A stretch of 64,000 nucleotides of DNA. It comes from Litoditis marina (lineage: Eukaryota; Nematoda; Chromadorea; Rhabditida; Rhabditidae). The translations under genes were made by a program, and so were the position numbers. Where the stretch lies: positions 49,302,605 through 49,366,604 of the forward strand of contig OZ038433.1 in assembly GCA_964036275.1 (NCBI GenBank). Reading direction: 5' to 3'. Positions 12,402 to 24,731 of this stretch are shown here, in pieces; the stretch's first letter is position 1, and each line of letters begins with the position of its first letter. The notes under the pieces are model-generated. The model did not search any database and was not told the DNA's origin. It saw only the letters and a list, made by a program, of their open reading frames with translations.

Positions 12402-12535
12402 TATACTAGAAGTAAATTGAATAGGCACGTAAAGTTAGCCTTCTAATGAGGCATCGTGCACTTTGTCATTGCACGTTTCTGAGTTCTGCTGTGCTCAACA
12501 TGTTTCACGTTACTGTGCTATTGACTAGCATTATT
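12402..12535 (+). mobile_element. MITE family A, copy 2
   Basis: TATACTAGAAGTAAATTGAA ... GTGCTATTGACTAGCA. Close to the family consensus and directly followed by the ATAGTTCGTTTCA element. Confidence 0.85.
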
Positions 12536-12636
12536 ATAGTTCGTTTCATTCGCACTGAGCCTCCTTGGCATCCGGCCAAGATTTTCGGATGACTCTTTTT
12601 TCACAGAAAACATGGGAATGGCGAGAACTATATGGC
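12536..12636 (+). repeat. ATAGTTCGTTTCA element, short copy
   Basis: ATAGTTCGTTTCATTCGCAC followed by TTGGCATCCGGCCAAGATTTTCGGATGACT, ending GCGAGAACTATATGG. It shares its first roughly 70 bp with 49737. Confidence 0.6.
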
Positions 12637-12831
12637 TTGAGTTTATTTCCTGGTAGTTGTGCACAAGTTGCACAAATTGGGTATAAGTATCGTTATATTT
12701 TGGTTGCTGATTTCAGAAGAGTTGGGAGTTTCAAAACTTTAAACTGCAACAAGTTTTCGTGGATGGCACTTGTTTGAGTCGTGCACAAAGTACGTAAAAT
12801 AATTTCAGTGTTATCAATTCGTAATACACTT

Positions 12832-12955
12832 TCAAGAAAGACGATAATGTGGACCAATTCCGTGTCAACGATCTTTTTGAAACTGCAATTGAAAAATGTA
12901 TTGCAGTTTAAAGGACTGAACCGTTGCGATTGGACCACATAATCGTCCTTCTTTG
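12832..12955 (+). mobile_element. Hairpin MITE family B, copy 3
   Basis: Starts AAGAAAGACGATAATGTGG and ends ACCACATAATCGTCCTTCTT. Intergenic. Confidence 0.85.
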
Positions 12956-13854
12956 AACAGGAAGAATGCAGGACAAAGACACCGTTCGGTATCCTAGATT
13001 GTAACCTTTTTTCCAACAGAAAGCTCTGAAGTTTAACCTTAATCTTGTATTCATTTAAAGTGCGCCACACTTCACTCGAGTGTTTCGCTCCTTCACTCGC
13101 ATCTTATCACGAAAAAAGAAGCCGAGATAAAGGGTACGGAGTTCAGGATCAAAAGTAGTTTTGGCGCGCAAACTGAACACAAAGCAAAGTCTGTAGTTGA
13201 ACGAATTTGCTATTTTATCGGAAGAAAATTGGGTAGTGTATTTTGCTAAGAAGAGATACTCAAACTGTATCTCATATGCACAATTCAAGATAACTGTTAT
13301 TGATCTCAACTTCTGGTAGGCCGACAAACTACTTATGCCAAGCAAACACAATGGAACTTACGGAGACATGAAGTAACACATTGCACTTTTCAAATTCATT
13401 TCACTATACCTTTCTCTAACATCATATTAAATTGTCTTCAAAGTTGTAACAATAGTTTTCAAGTAAATGAAACAAGAACTATAATTTTATTGATTAGCTG
13501 GCTAGTAGATGAGATGATGGACTGGCTAGGTTCCGCCTGTTTGGGGGTACATATGACCTGGCCACGTGACATCATCCTGTGACGTCATAACTGAAGCCGG
13601 GTGACGAAATATTACAACCCCCTCTCTATTATTAATATTTGCACAATAAACTCTTAATAATCATTTCGAAACTCCAAGATAGATAGTTGGTGAATACATA
13701 GATAATTACATTGAATGAAGAGAAGCATTAGAGAATCAGTGAACAACAACTATTTGACTCACTTTCCTTACATTTGTCTGTATCTAGTTTATTTGAACTG
13801 TTACATACATAATGTTGGAATTTTTGAATCGTGAACAAATATCATGTTGCTGTG

Positions 13855-13973
13855 TATACTAGAAGTAAATTGAATAATTTAGCATTCTAATGAGGAATCG
13901 TGCAGTTTGTCATTGCACGTTTCTAAGTTCTCCTGTGTTCTACATGGCTCACTGTGCAAATGACTAACATTAT
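13855..13973 (+). mobile_element. MITE family A, copy 3
   Basis: TATACTAGAAGTAAATTGAA with the CACGTGAAG segment deleted; ends GCAAATGACTAACATTATA. Confidence 0.85.
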
Positions 13974-15219
13974 ATTTGTGGTTTAAAAAAGAGAATGAGG
14001 AACTTGCGGAACCGAGTTGCCTTTGTGGGCTGAATCGATGCAAAATCATGCGCTCAGCCTCTAAGAACTAGAGATAATCATTTTCTAAGGTATTTCGCAA
14101 AAATCAATATCAAAAATACTTTCAATGTTTTTCTCAACTTAACTCTAGCGTGGGACGTCTACCTCTTCTATAGATTGTACGAAACATTTGTGTGCGTCAC
14201 ATGAATAAAAGTTGATGAAAATATTGTGGTAAACAAAGAGTTACAATTAGTTCTAATGAATCATCATCTTATAGTGAAATTGGCTCCAACAAAAGCTGAA
14301 GTTGCATTCGAATAATTCATCGAAATTAACAGTCAAAGAGGAATACTACTATTGTCTGTCTTGTCCTCTATTAATAGATTCATGCAACATTGGGGTATGC
14401 TTAAATCTGGGGTGTGAAGTGCGCCTTGCGGGTTGGGCGGAAAGAAAATCAAATAATGAGGGAGAGAAAGGGAATAGCGTCAAATACAATCAAACGCAAT
14501 CGTTTATTCTGATCTCGGCTCTCCTTGCGCGTGATAGTTTATGCAAACATCCCACTTTTTTCGTTAAACAAACTTTATTCGTATCAAAATAGTTACAGTG
14601 TGGTTATAGTCATTCAGTCATTCTAACTTTATATTTGATGAATGAAAACCGATGGTAGCAAAAGAAGAACGATCTTAGAAATCAAGAAAACAGTTATAAA
14701 AACAAGACTATGAATTGGTCTGAAAATGGTAGCGAACGGCCTGCCTATCCCAAACTCGCCTATCTTCGGCTGATATGGGAACTCGTTCAACCCCCCGTTG
14801 AAAGACCGATCCCACCACGTGACTCTCAAATCATAGACCAATATCTAATGTGAAGCAGCGCAGTATCAATCAAAATCAAAGCACTTTTGGCAATTAACAT
14901 CCGATATTAGTAAAATGCATGAAACATCGAAGTGCCACAGAAATTGGGGTGCGGTTTGATTAGTGATTGCGCGAAGAGAAATCAAATTAAAAGTGAGAAA
15001 AAGAGTGATTATTCCAGATAAGTAAGTCTAGACGCGCGAGTACAGAGTTCTACGAAACAATGAAATTTGTGTAGGCAATGGGGAAGTCACACTTGATTTA
15101 CAGTAGCAACTGAGAATACGGCGACGCTAATCTTTTTTCTAGTCAGATGTCAGACCAATTACAAGTAAAATTGGTGATATAAACGATTTTATCGTTTTCG
15201 TGAGAACTTTATCTCGTGA

Positions 15220-16170
15220 CAATAAAAGTGGCAGACGAGATAATCGAAAGCGAAAGGCCATCGAGTTATAGAGAGAAAGGGACCAAACTACAAATATCAC
15301 TGATAAGAAAGCAGTTGGACAGCTTTGCAGGTAGAAAAAAAAACGTTGAAAAGACAATGCTACTTGTAAACGGAGGGAAAGCGGGAGTTAGTGAAAAAAG
15401 TTGTGGGAAGTCCGTATGAGAATTGTGGTGAAAGAGGGATGGATAGAGATAGTTAGAGAGATTAGGGAGAAAGAAAAAGAGAGTAAAAATGAGATTCAGA
15501 GATGCGAAGAGCGACGGGGAAGGATGGAGAAACAGAGGGGAGACAGAAAAACGTGCAGGAGAGAAAGAGCAAGAGTAAGAAAGACAGAGTAATAGAAAGA
15601 GAAAGAGAGGGAGAAAGAGAAAGTGATAGAATAATAGAGAGAGAACGAGAGTGGTAGAGAGAAATTTCGAGGAATATAGGGAGAAAGTGCTCATAATCGA
15701 TAAGTTTATGGTGTAAGCGAATTCGCATATCCCAATGCTCTTGTCCAGCACATGGGGTCAGAGATAGAGATACGAGAGAGGGCTAGACACGCAGAGGATG
15801 TGGGAATATATGGCAATGCCAGCATAAGGGTTGGCTGTTCTCGAGACGGTTGCGCTTGAAACAGTTGAATGCGGTTGTGGGAGACCGAGAGATATAGCGA
15901 CATATCAAAAGAGAGACAGAGATACATAGAGGCAGGGAGACAGAGACTGAAAGAGGGTTAAACTACGAGAGACACATATACACAAAGAGAGATAGAGACA
16001 GACAGACTCACACACATACAGAGAGGGTACTAGGGAGAGAAAGAGTAGAAATACAAACAGGTATAGGCAGAGTCAGGAAGAGGGACTGACAGACAGATAG
16101 CCGATAGAGAGAGACAATATAGAAAGAGGTACAGAGACACAGAGATACAGAGAAAGAGAGAAAGAGAGAG
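15220..16170 (+). repeat. Long polypurine (GA-rich) tract
   Basis: About 950 bp, overwhelmingly A and G on the plus strand, with irregular AGAGAGA, GACAGA and GGAGA words rather than a clean microsatellite. It gives long spurious open frames on both strands. Confidence 0.85.
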
Positions 16171-16784
16171 TTGGTGCCGGTGGTGATACCTTATTTATCT
16201 GGTTTTATGGGGGTTCACTGCCATGTTCCGATAAGAAAACAATAGCACTCCAGTGTGATAACGCAGTTCTCCTTCTACTGCAGAAAAAAGTCTGGGGCTA
16301 AAAATAAACATTAGTAAAGAACCACGTTTTACTAGGGTGTGGAGATAACAAGCTGAGGTAGGAAAGTGAATTGAGGCATTATTTCGCCTCATGTTTCCGT
16401 GTTTTGTATGTGAACTAAAAGTTAAGACTTAATCTTGTTCCAGGGATTTTTGTACATTTCAAAGCACCTATGGTAGATTTCTGTAACAGTTATTATTAGA
16501 TCCTGGCGCGATATCAGTCTTGAAACATCTTGTGAGATAATCTCATTAGGTACTTTGTGAGTAGAGCTCGTGAGATACCTCTCATCTACATTTATCCATG
16601 TTTTTTTTTCTAGAAAGAACATCCACTGAACTATCTCGCAGGCACCAGGAAAACATTTGCATGTTATATCGTAGGTTTTGCAAGTCTTCTATAGTCGTCG
16701 CCAAAGGAAAGGTGAGAGGCTACTGTACATCTCACTTTCCGCTGTGTACGCACACATGTTCTTAGTTACAAAGCTTATCGGATA

Positions 16785-17178
16785 ACTACTCTAACAGCGC
16801 AGTGGTTAGCGCTCTGCTATAAATCTTTTGCTCGCAGGTTCGATTTCGACGAGAGACAGAAATTTATAAATATGGCACCGAATATAGCCGCTTCCTGTCG
16901 TAGGCATTGACAATGAACCAGGCATGTCACTTTTTATTAGAAATTCGCTGTTTGTCAAGGTTATACATCAATTTGTTTATTCATTCAATTATATCCATTC
17001 AAATATGTTTAACATTTCAAGAGTACGGTCATAACTTTGGTAATTCCATCACAAAAACTTTTTGGTGTGCTCTATTTCTAAATGTTTCTTCTTTCATTTC
17101 TCCAATCGGAGTGCCACATCCAACAATGTGGAAAGTCACGTGTTGAATCACGAATAAATCCATTCTATTCTATTCTGT
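16785..17178 (+). mobile_element. tRNA-derived SINE-like element
   Basis: The tRNA-like head is AACAGCGCAGTGGTTAGCGC with a B box GCAGGTTCGATTTC (16789-16850). A unique body follows, with a 3' end CCAACAATGTGGAAAGTCAC, an AATAAA and an (ATTCT)n tail. The same head occurs inverted at 29763-29826 and the same tail inverted at 49262-49345. Pol III promoter boxes plus a short tandem tail indicate a SINE; head-body linkage is inferred from this copy only. Confidence 0.6.
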
Positions 17179-17224
17179 TAGTCCAGTCTAGAATTAACTC
17201 TCGCCTAATAAGGTAGCGCTCTCC

Positions 17225-17320
17225 TCAATTGACTCGCCGTGTACTGGGTAGCGCAGCTGGTTAGAGGCGCGCCACCGAGTGAGCAGGGTAGGTTCGAGTC
17301 CGGTCAGTGACGATTCGTGC
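17225..17320 (+). repeat. Second tRNA-like SINE head
   Basis: GGGTAGCGCAGCTGGTTAGA (A box) and GGTAGGTTCGAGTCCGGTCA (B box) lie about 45 bp apart without a full cloverleaf. It lies directly after the SINE ending near 17178. Confidence 0.5.
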
Positions 17321-17494
17321 AGGGGTCCTGAAATGGGCCGAGATGTGTGCCCATGGGCGTTGCGAGAACAAGACATCGGGTCTTACCTCAATACATTCCA
17401 GAAATACAGCACCGACTGAGACCGTTTTAAACCCGGGTTCAGTAGTTACGTGTTTTACGTTATTATATAAACAGAATTAGGTTTAATAAAATGA

Positions 17495-17625
17495 TTAGGT
17501 TAACTAATAATAATAAAAACTATCTATGAAGTTTACAATACTTCTAATGAAAATTATTAAGTTACCTAAGAATCATAAAAACTATCTATGAAGTTTACAA
17601 TACTGCTAATGAAAAATGAATGTGT
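17495..17625 (+). repeat. 61-bp tandem duplication
   Basis: AAACTATCTATGAAGTTTAC with AATACTTCTAATGAAAA occurs at about 17516 and again about 61 bp later. Confidence 0.7.
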
Positions 17626-17876
17626 GACACAAATTAACCAACATACCTTACAAACCAAGTTCATGTGCAAATTTGTTAATGTTGGTATCGGAAGGACTGT
17701 AAATTTTTATCCACACCATTAGTGTGGACATCATTCATACATATTTTAGGAGAAATCTTTTCGATAAGGGGCAGTTGTACGTTTCATACGTAGAGTTGCG
17801 AGTTTCGACACTTTCGTTTGCTTTATTCCTCCAGAGTAGCGAGTAACGTCCGGAAATAATGCTACAATAAACCACT

Positions 17877-17981
17877 TAAAGAAGAAGGGTGGCCCAATCC
17901 CAACGTTCCAGTCCTTTGAACTGCAATACATTTTTCATAGCCGTTGACACGGGATTGGTCCACATAATCGTCCTGCTTTAA
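17877..17981 (-). mobile_element. Hairpin MITE family B, copy 4 (deleted)
   Basis: Same family with an internal deletion after ATACATTTTTCA and an altered left end (AAGAAGGGTGGCCCAATCCC). Confidence 0.8.
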
Positions 17982-18906
17982 GCTTTTTGGGGGCATGTAT
18001 GTATTCCAAATTTAAATATCGGGATCAGTATCGTTATTTAATTTGTTATAAACATCTTTTTTCCGACTTTTGAAAACTTTTGTACACTGCTGTGCAAGAA
18101 AGTACTGTTGATTTTCTATAATATTGTAAGTAAAATATCTCCTTCATGTACGTTTCGTTTGCCTCTAGCCCAACGTATTTACTTCTTGTTATCCTATAAT
18201 GGGCCCAAAGTTCTGTTTGTCACATCATAACTAAAACTATAACCAAAAGTTACAGTAGAAATATGAAAATTAACCGATCCAACTTGTTTTCTATCGTTTA
18301 AACGACAAGTGGCTCAACTCTTTCCAGTTTATCACGCGTGTTTTCTGAAAATCGAGGAAAGCGCTTGTATATATAACAGCCTCGATGAAGTCGGCAATAT
18401 TTTTATCATAGAAAATGAAGTAAGTCGCGAAAATAATAATTTCATGAGACAAATTAACATTACAATATAGAAATATATGGATCACATTGAAAAACACTAG
18501 AAATGCTCTTATAAAACTACAAAATACACGTGGCAAGACGAAATATGTATGGAAGGCAAGACAAAATCACTCGAGATTTTCCGGTGAGGATTGGAAGGGC
18601 AAGAAAAGCGAATCGGGGCAAGAAATGATAAACCAAAAAAAAATACTATAAAATGTAACTAACATAATAACTTCACAGACACCTCTACGACCGAACTACA
18701 GAATACTGATGAGGTAGTGGTAAACAAGAACTATACTTCGATACAACTGACATTAGTATAAAGCGTGAAACATTGAAACAAGAATAGCTTACCAAAATAA
18801 CCAAAACCTTACATACTCAACTGACCTACTCCTTACATTAAAGCAGAGTGAAAGAGAAAAGGGAAAGAAGGTTCAGGAAACGTGAACCCGATCAAAAATC
18901 AATAAT

Positions 18907-21176
18907 TCATGAAGGAGGGGAGACTGAGATGTTCTCATTGCTCACGAGACCGTCGAGTTTTATTCTTTTGGAAGGAACTTCTTCCTCATCTTCAGCATCC
19001 GAATCGTCCAACAGGCACATGATCTGGGCACGCACCTAAATACATAGTATGAAACACTCATTGTAGTTACTCGTTATACTGTTGATCTGTACAAAGTAAG
19101 CACTTAACGCTGTTAGTCAATCGCATAGGGACGTGAAACACGTTAAACACAGCAGAACTCAGAAACGTGCAATGGCAAAGTCCACGATTTGTCATTAGAA
19201 TGCTAACATTACGTGACTATTCCATTTACTTCTAGTATACGGTGTGTAGTTCAATATCGTTGTTTTTGGGTCGAAATTGATGAGTTATGGATCAATGTCA
19301 AACTACAGCTCAGATTTGGTCAAAACATAAAATGAAATGTGTAGAATAGAAACGTTAGTTACAGGCAAGATGTCAGTAGATACCGTGTGCAAGAATTTAT
19401 TTAGTCACCGTAAAAAGGAGAAATCGGATTGAAACGCTACAACATCGTTTTAGAAGACCGCTTGAAACACCTGTCCGTGCTAAATATCAGACTCATAGTT
19501 GCATTCTGAGCCTCTATCCATATCTACGAAATCCCTTTCTTTATCTACCTCTCTTTTTCTCTCTTTCTCCAGCTCTCATTCTCTCTCTCCCCTCTCCCCC
19601 TTTCTCTCTAAAAAATGATGAAACTTCCTTAGATAATGATGTACCTTTCTGCGCTTCTTTGAGGACATGTTCTTGAGCTTCAGTCCAATGATTCGGCTGT
19701 ACAGCATGTCTTCATCATTCACCCAATCAACCGCGCTGCGAGCTGCCTCCTGAAAATAATTAATATTCACTGAACTGTAACAATAACAATGTATATTCAA
19801 AGTAAATATATTTTCTTTTTCTTGTTAATTATATACGTGTTAATATATGTTAATATGAAAAAGGAAAATTTTATGTTTCCGATTGGTGAAATGATAATGT
19901 ATACTAAAAGTAATTTTTCATGAAATATGAATAATAGTCAGTTTTCGAAGTTCGGAACAAACCTGATAGATTTGCTTGACCAGCTGATTTTGTTGAACCT
20001 GGCGTGCCATAACTTGCTCCTTAATAGAAAATGCCGGTTGGGAGAACTGAAAAGAAATCGGTTGGTCAAACTTGGTTTCGAGCCGAACATTTGCCAATAT
20101 TTGCCATTAATTGTGGTCGTTCAATACGGTACAACCAAACTGTTCGTGAATGGCATAGTCACGTGAAACATGTCAAACACAGCAGAACTCAGAAACGTGA
20201 AATGACCAAGTGCACGATGCCTTATTAGATTGCTGGCTTCACGTGACTATTTAATTTACTTATAGTATACAGCTTCGCTACTCCAGTCAGAATAAACCTG
20301 CTTGTCAGAACACTTCAGATTCATCTAGCTGCAGCAAAAAAATGAACTCAGCGTGTAGACGACAATTAAGCCAGCTCATGACCGTATTTAGAGAATACAG
20401 GACAGTTTCCAGCTGCCTGTACCCTCCTCTTCCACGCACTATTTCCATACTCTAGCCTCCTCGAAAGGCTTTTCTAGTTCTTCATAATTTTACCTGTATA
20501 GCTGGCAGATGGCCATTGTTCTCTGTGCTTCTCTGCTCCCTCTCCTCGGTACCCGCTGTCTCGCCGACCATCGCGCTCTCTGCCCTCTCGTCATCTCCCG
20601 AGGTTCCTACGCTCTGCGGACCGGAGTCGTCGTTTTCCACTGAATTAAACATAGAATAAAAACATCCACTTTGCATTAGCTAATTTTATTTATATTCGAA
20701 CAAAAAAGACCCGTATTAGTTTTATAATTTGTATTTTTGTCTTTAAAGAAACATAATAGAACATTTCCCAATTCAGACACAGTGGCGAAAATCTCTTTAA
20801 ACCTGATTCACTACTTCTTTCAATGTGTGCAGATCCTAGAGACACCGACTGTTTCAGCCTGTGTCTCCCTGACCTACACATTTCATCGTGATCTCCATGC
20901 TCTCTCGCTTCTGTAGTTTGTTAATCGTGGAGGATTGACGGTAATGTTTCTGAAAACTTACATCCAGGCGACGCACTCTCGTGCCGATGGGTGGCGGCTA
21001 GCACACGGTCCAGACTCGACTCGAACATGACCGAAGACGAATCGGCATCGTTAAGGCCTGAAACACTCGAGTAAACTATATAATACATTTGAAAACCAAA
21101 CACACCTTGAACATGCAGATTGAGCGAGGGATAGTGTGAGAGGGTTAAAGAGAAGTGCGACCAGCGGGACTATGAT

Positions 21177-21253
<77 letters not shown>

Positions 21254-22789
21254 CAGGAGGGAGAGAGAGAGTGAGAGAGAGGAAGGGAGGGGGAGACCGG
21301 AGAGATAGATAGAAACAAGATAGAGTTGAAAAGGAGCACACAAAATCAGTGAGAGTCTCTAAATTACCTTCTCCCATCTGCAGTTCGCATTTGATGTCGC
21401 CCAAATGTGAGATGTCGTATGCGTTGAAGTCAACCGACTCGGAGAGGCTATCGCCAGCCGCGAGAGCACTGAAAAACACAGTTTACGTACTAGAATATAC
21501 TGTTAGTCAATTGCACAGTCACGTGAAACATGTTAAACACAGCAGAACTCAGAAACGTACAATAACACAGTGCACGATTTCTCATTCGGATGCTAGCGTG
21601 ACTATTCAATATACTTCTAGTCTAAAGTACCGTCGAGATTGAGAGCCGGAACGATGCGATACAAATAGTGCCTAACATGTTCTTCTTTCATAATAGTCGA
21701 CATAATTTCTACTAAAACTCCTACAGTATTCAGTCAAAATTTTCATTGATTTTTTTCTAGTTAAATTTTGAAAATATTTTCGAATATTTGTTGTGATAGA
21801 GAGTAGCATAAAATACTTTTTATGTCATATTTAGCTAACTTCGCGAGCTGATTTGAAAACCCGAAAGTTTGGGCTATAGCGCGCGATGGACAGACTTTTT
21901 AGAATCTAATTTGTAGTTTGATCGGCTTACACATCAGAAATTTCAAATTTCGACAAGGAGGCAGACATATCCAACTACAAATACAGCAGAATGCAACAAC
22001 ATATGCCGCTATATACGCCTTTTGAGTAAGAGGCCTGATTATCGAGTTAACGCAGTCCGATGTTTTAGTATATTGTTATAAGGCCACCAATCGAACTAAA
22101 AGAGTAGTTGAATATGGCTGTGTTCCAACAGTAGTATAAGGAATTCAGTTCAGTTATTCAATGTTTTATTATATCTAAAATGTTAGTTAGATTGAAGGAT
22201 AATGAATTGTGTCTTCATTTCGACACTAATTGAAATGATTCAAAAATAACTAACAGGTTATCCTTGAGATAGGGATCCAACCAAGAGAGATGGCCGAAAT
22301 AGCACCAGCGGACCGGCGTGGAAAAGTTCTGTCGAATCGCCACCTTCAGTTCTTTTCGGTAGCGATCGCGCAGCTGCAGCCAGCGCTTCTTCGCAAATTC
22401 ACCTGAAACATTTGACTGATCATAGATTGTTCATCGACCCAATATTTCAGTAACACAAATCAACAACGTTTTTTTGGAACCTCAACACACAAGAGCAATA
22501 GTAAGGCCATAACACGAAGCACACCTCAAACGCTAGAGTTATATTATGGATACGATACTCTCTGATACGTGAAACGGTAATCTGAAAAAAAAAACCTTGA
22601 CTATTTACAGAGTGTGAAACATTGCAGTCACGTACCGGTGCAGTTCAGATCCACACTGGATGCGATTTCTTCCCAGATTCGCATGCGCTCATTAGTGTCG
22701 CCGGAGCCGCGTTTCGCATGATTGTAGAGGCACGGATATTTCTTCACTTCGGCTATGAGGCGCGCGTTGAACGCCGGCTGGTAGGACAT
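18907..22789 (-). CDS. MADF-BESS domain protein (Adf-1-like), 8 exons
   Basis: Probably a sequence-specific DNA-binding transcription regulator in the nucleus. Exons: 22789-22636, 22402-22255, 21468-21368, 21057-20962, 20639-20494, 20019-19963, 19749-19645, 19035-18907. They total 936 nt (311 aa) and all phases agree. The MADF domain occupies roughly residues 8-95: ARLIAEVKKYPCLYN, RIWEEIA, CTGEFAKKRWLQLRDRYRKE. A Ser/Glu-rich linker follows. The BESS motif near residues 245-280 (LYSRIIGLKLKNMSSKKRRK, then VRAQIMCLL) mediates protein interaction in this family. An acidic tail and a basic KRIK patch come before the stop. The start ATG directly follows a GAATGTTTCAG acceptor, so a 5'-UTR exon or spliced leader is implied. 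MADF-BESS genes are often multi-copy and some are transposase-derived, but the eight introns argue for a host gene here. The target gene is unknown. Confidence 0.9.
19105..19240 (-). mobile_element. MITE family A, copy 4
   Basis: Reverse orientation: CTGTTAGTCAATCGCATAG ... TTTACTTCTAGTATAC. It lies in the terminal MADF-BESS intron. Confidence 0.85.
19425..19615 (+). repeat. CT-rich dispersed repeat, copy without insertion
   Basis: ACGCTACAACATCGTTTTAGA, CGCTTGAAACACCTGT, AGTTGCATTCTGAGCCTCTA, then a CT tract. Colinear with 45970-46190 plus 48298-48365, which hosts the Penelope-like element. Confidence 0.7.
20137..20270 (-). mobile_element. MITE family A, copy 5
   Basis: Reverse orientation with a diverged left end; the CACGTGAAACATG core and the TTTACTTATAGTATAC right end are conserved. 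In a MADF-BESS intron. Confidence 0.8.
21179..21310 (+). repeat. (GA)n microsatellite
   Basis: Near-perfect (AG)n with GGGAG interruptions, in a MADF-BESS intron. Confidence 0.95.
21496..21625 (-). mobile_element. MITE family A, copy 6
   Basis: TATACTGTTAGTCAATTGCA ... ATACTTCTAGTCTA. In a MADF-BESS intron. Confidence 0.85.
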
Positions 22790-22800
22790 CTGAAACATTC
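22790..22800 (-). promoter_or_regulatory. 3' splice site abutting the MADF-BESS start codon
   Basis: Transcript-strand GAATGTTTCAG ends exactly at the base before ATG. The coding sequence starts MSYQPAFNARLIAEV, a natural N-terminus for a MADF domain, so an upstream coding exon is not needed. Either a non-coding 5' exon or a trans-spliced leader joins here. Confidence 0.5.
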
Positions 22801-23111
22801 AGATGAACTAAGCAATTAGACTCGGTTTCAGTTAGCAATTATCCCTTAAAGTAGAAAGGCAAACACATTTTGGTCGGAGTATTGAATGGTTTGTTATGAA
22901 AAAGGAAGATAACAAAGTAGTGAGATAGGAAAATTAACATAAAACTACATTTACATGTGAAAAAGCAATAAGAAAAATGGAAGGACAAGTTACAAATAGC
23001 AAAAGTAAGAAGGCATAGAATACGAATATGTAGATGAAGTATTTGAGTCACGTTTCGACTTAACCAAAACTTTCTCATAACGCATTAAATTCCAGTGAAT
23101 TCTTTATCTAA

Positions 23112-23350
23112 CCGGGTTTTTAGGTAACCTAACCCTTTTTGGTAACCTATTTTTCAGGTTACCTCAGTAGGTAACCGGTTGGTAACCTGAAATGAGTAAT
23201 AGGTTACCCCTTTTTCTAACGAAAAATGTGGTTTTTACCGTTGCTTGAAAGGTAACCGGATTTTAGTGTCAGGTCACTTTCAGGTTACCTGTCAAGGTAA
23301 CCTGAAAAATAGGTTACCAAAAAGGGTTAGGGTACCTAAAAACCCGGTTA
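23112..23350. mobile_element. GGTAACC inverted-repeat element, full copy
   Basis: The termini AACCGGGTTTTTAGGTAACC (left) and GGTACCTAAAAACCCGGTT (right) are reverse complements over about 55 bp. Internal GGTAACC/GGTTACC palindromes give a very strong hairpin. It is non-coding, and a TA lies at each boundary. A partial copy is at 30463-30580. Confidence 0.85.
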
Positions 23351-23989
23351 GTTTTAGAGTTGGTCATTAAATTCAACAAAATATCAATAGGATAGGAACA
23401 AACTACAAACACAGCGTTTACGTCTGCTTTGTACAGACAAAACCCAAATTGTAAGAATTGTTGAGTGAGAACAATGTTTGCCGTCTTTTAAGATGATCGC
23501 TTCACAGAGCAGAGTCAGTTATTTGAAAAGTCGGTTTAGACATTCTTAGTTCACAAATATAAAAAGATTTTCATGATGAACAAATCAGTATCATTCAATC
23601 ACAAATGTTTAAGAACTTGGGATCAATGAAATAGAATAGAATACGGCATTTGAGAAGAAATCAGAAAAATAGGAAAACCAAAAATACACGCACTTACTTT
23701 TGCAGCAAAAAATACTAACGACTTTTGGCGGACATCTATTGAAAACAAGGGAGAGTCAGAGAAAAACTTCAAACATTAGCAGGAGAACAATAAAATTATG
23801 TTGATAAGTACAATAATAAATGAAACAGTTGTATATTTTGTATTTTTATGGTGCAAACCAAATGAAATTATACTTCTATAGTATCTTAATTACTATAAAC
23901 AACAGTTACAAACGTGTTTTAAATACAAAAAAAACCTTAAAATCCTTAATAAATAGTGTTTTAGGATGTTTTTGCAATCAATCGATGAT

Positions 23990-24240
23990 CCGTATAAGTC
24001 AGGAAATAGTCCGTGTGCCCGTGCGCGCCTGCCTGACCCTGTCTGATTCCGGTTGCTGCTGTCTGCGTCTCCGCGGCCGTACCACTCTCTCGCCGGCCGA
24101 CCGTCTGCGTCTCTACTCTGCGCACACTGTCTGGCCGCGCTCTCACCGCGTTCCGGGTGACCCTCCCCGTTTCCCGTACTGTTTCGCAGCAGGTTTCCGT
24201 TCTGCTGGCCCTATTTACTGCCGCCGGACTCGCATCGATA
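23990..24240. other. Local GC-rich, CpG-rich patch
   Basis: About 250 bp markedly richer in GC than its surroundings, with repeated CTGCGTCTC and CCGGCCG words. It lies upstream of the tandem array. No start codon, splice sites or known coding motif are convincing. It could be a promoter or a repeat. Confidence 0.35.
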
Positions 24241-24731
24241 ACAGAAATAAATGCAAAACTTATGATTTGTGGGGCGTTTCTGGTAAACTAGTAGTGAAAA
24301 GAATATCGCGTGAAACGTGAAGAATCACGTGATTTACACGTGTTATACTAGTAGTAAATGGAAAAGTCACGTGAAGAAAGTTCAACAATTCGCTTCTATC
24401 AAGTATTGCACTTTATTGAAGTGTTATTTGTTGCACACGTGTTATGAACGTGTACTACTCAACAGTAGTTACCTTGACGAACACAACCAAAAGAAACCGG
24501 TTTTGTCTCGGAAGCAAAACACGTGTATCGTGCTTCAACTACCAGTTGTGACCTACATAGTACGTGGTTTCCTATAATACTTACAAAAGTATATATTTTG
24601 TACATAAACAGACGTTTTGTATTTGTTTATTACAACAACTCCAACCATTCGATATTCGGAACACTGTACGATTGACTACTCAAGTGTTACAACATAGTTA
24701 TATAGCATAAAACATAAGGAATTTATAATTA

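Larger units (their letters stand above)
13974..18906. other. Intergenic region: purine tract, SINEs, no gene recognised
   Basis: Between GPCPD1 and MADF-BESS (both minus) I see only mobile and simple-sequence features: SINEs, one family B MITE, the purine tract and a 61-bp tandem duplication. Short open frames have no domain signature and no splice-compatible neighbours. Confidence 0.5.

Noticed and set aside
15266..15751. 161-codon minus-strand frame
   Set aside because: Product of the polypurine tract.
23820..24320. 166-codon plus-strand frame
   Set aside because: Crosses an AT-rich and a GC-rich patch with unrelated composition; no motif or splice support.
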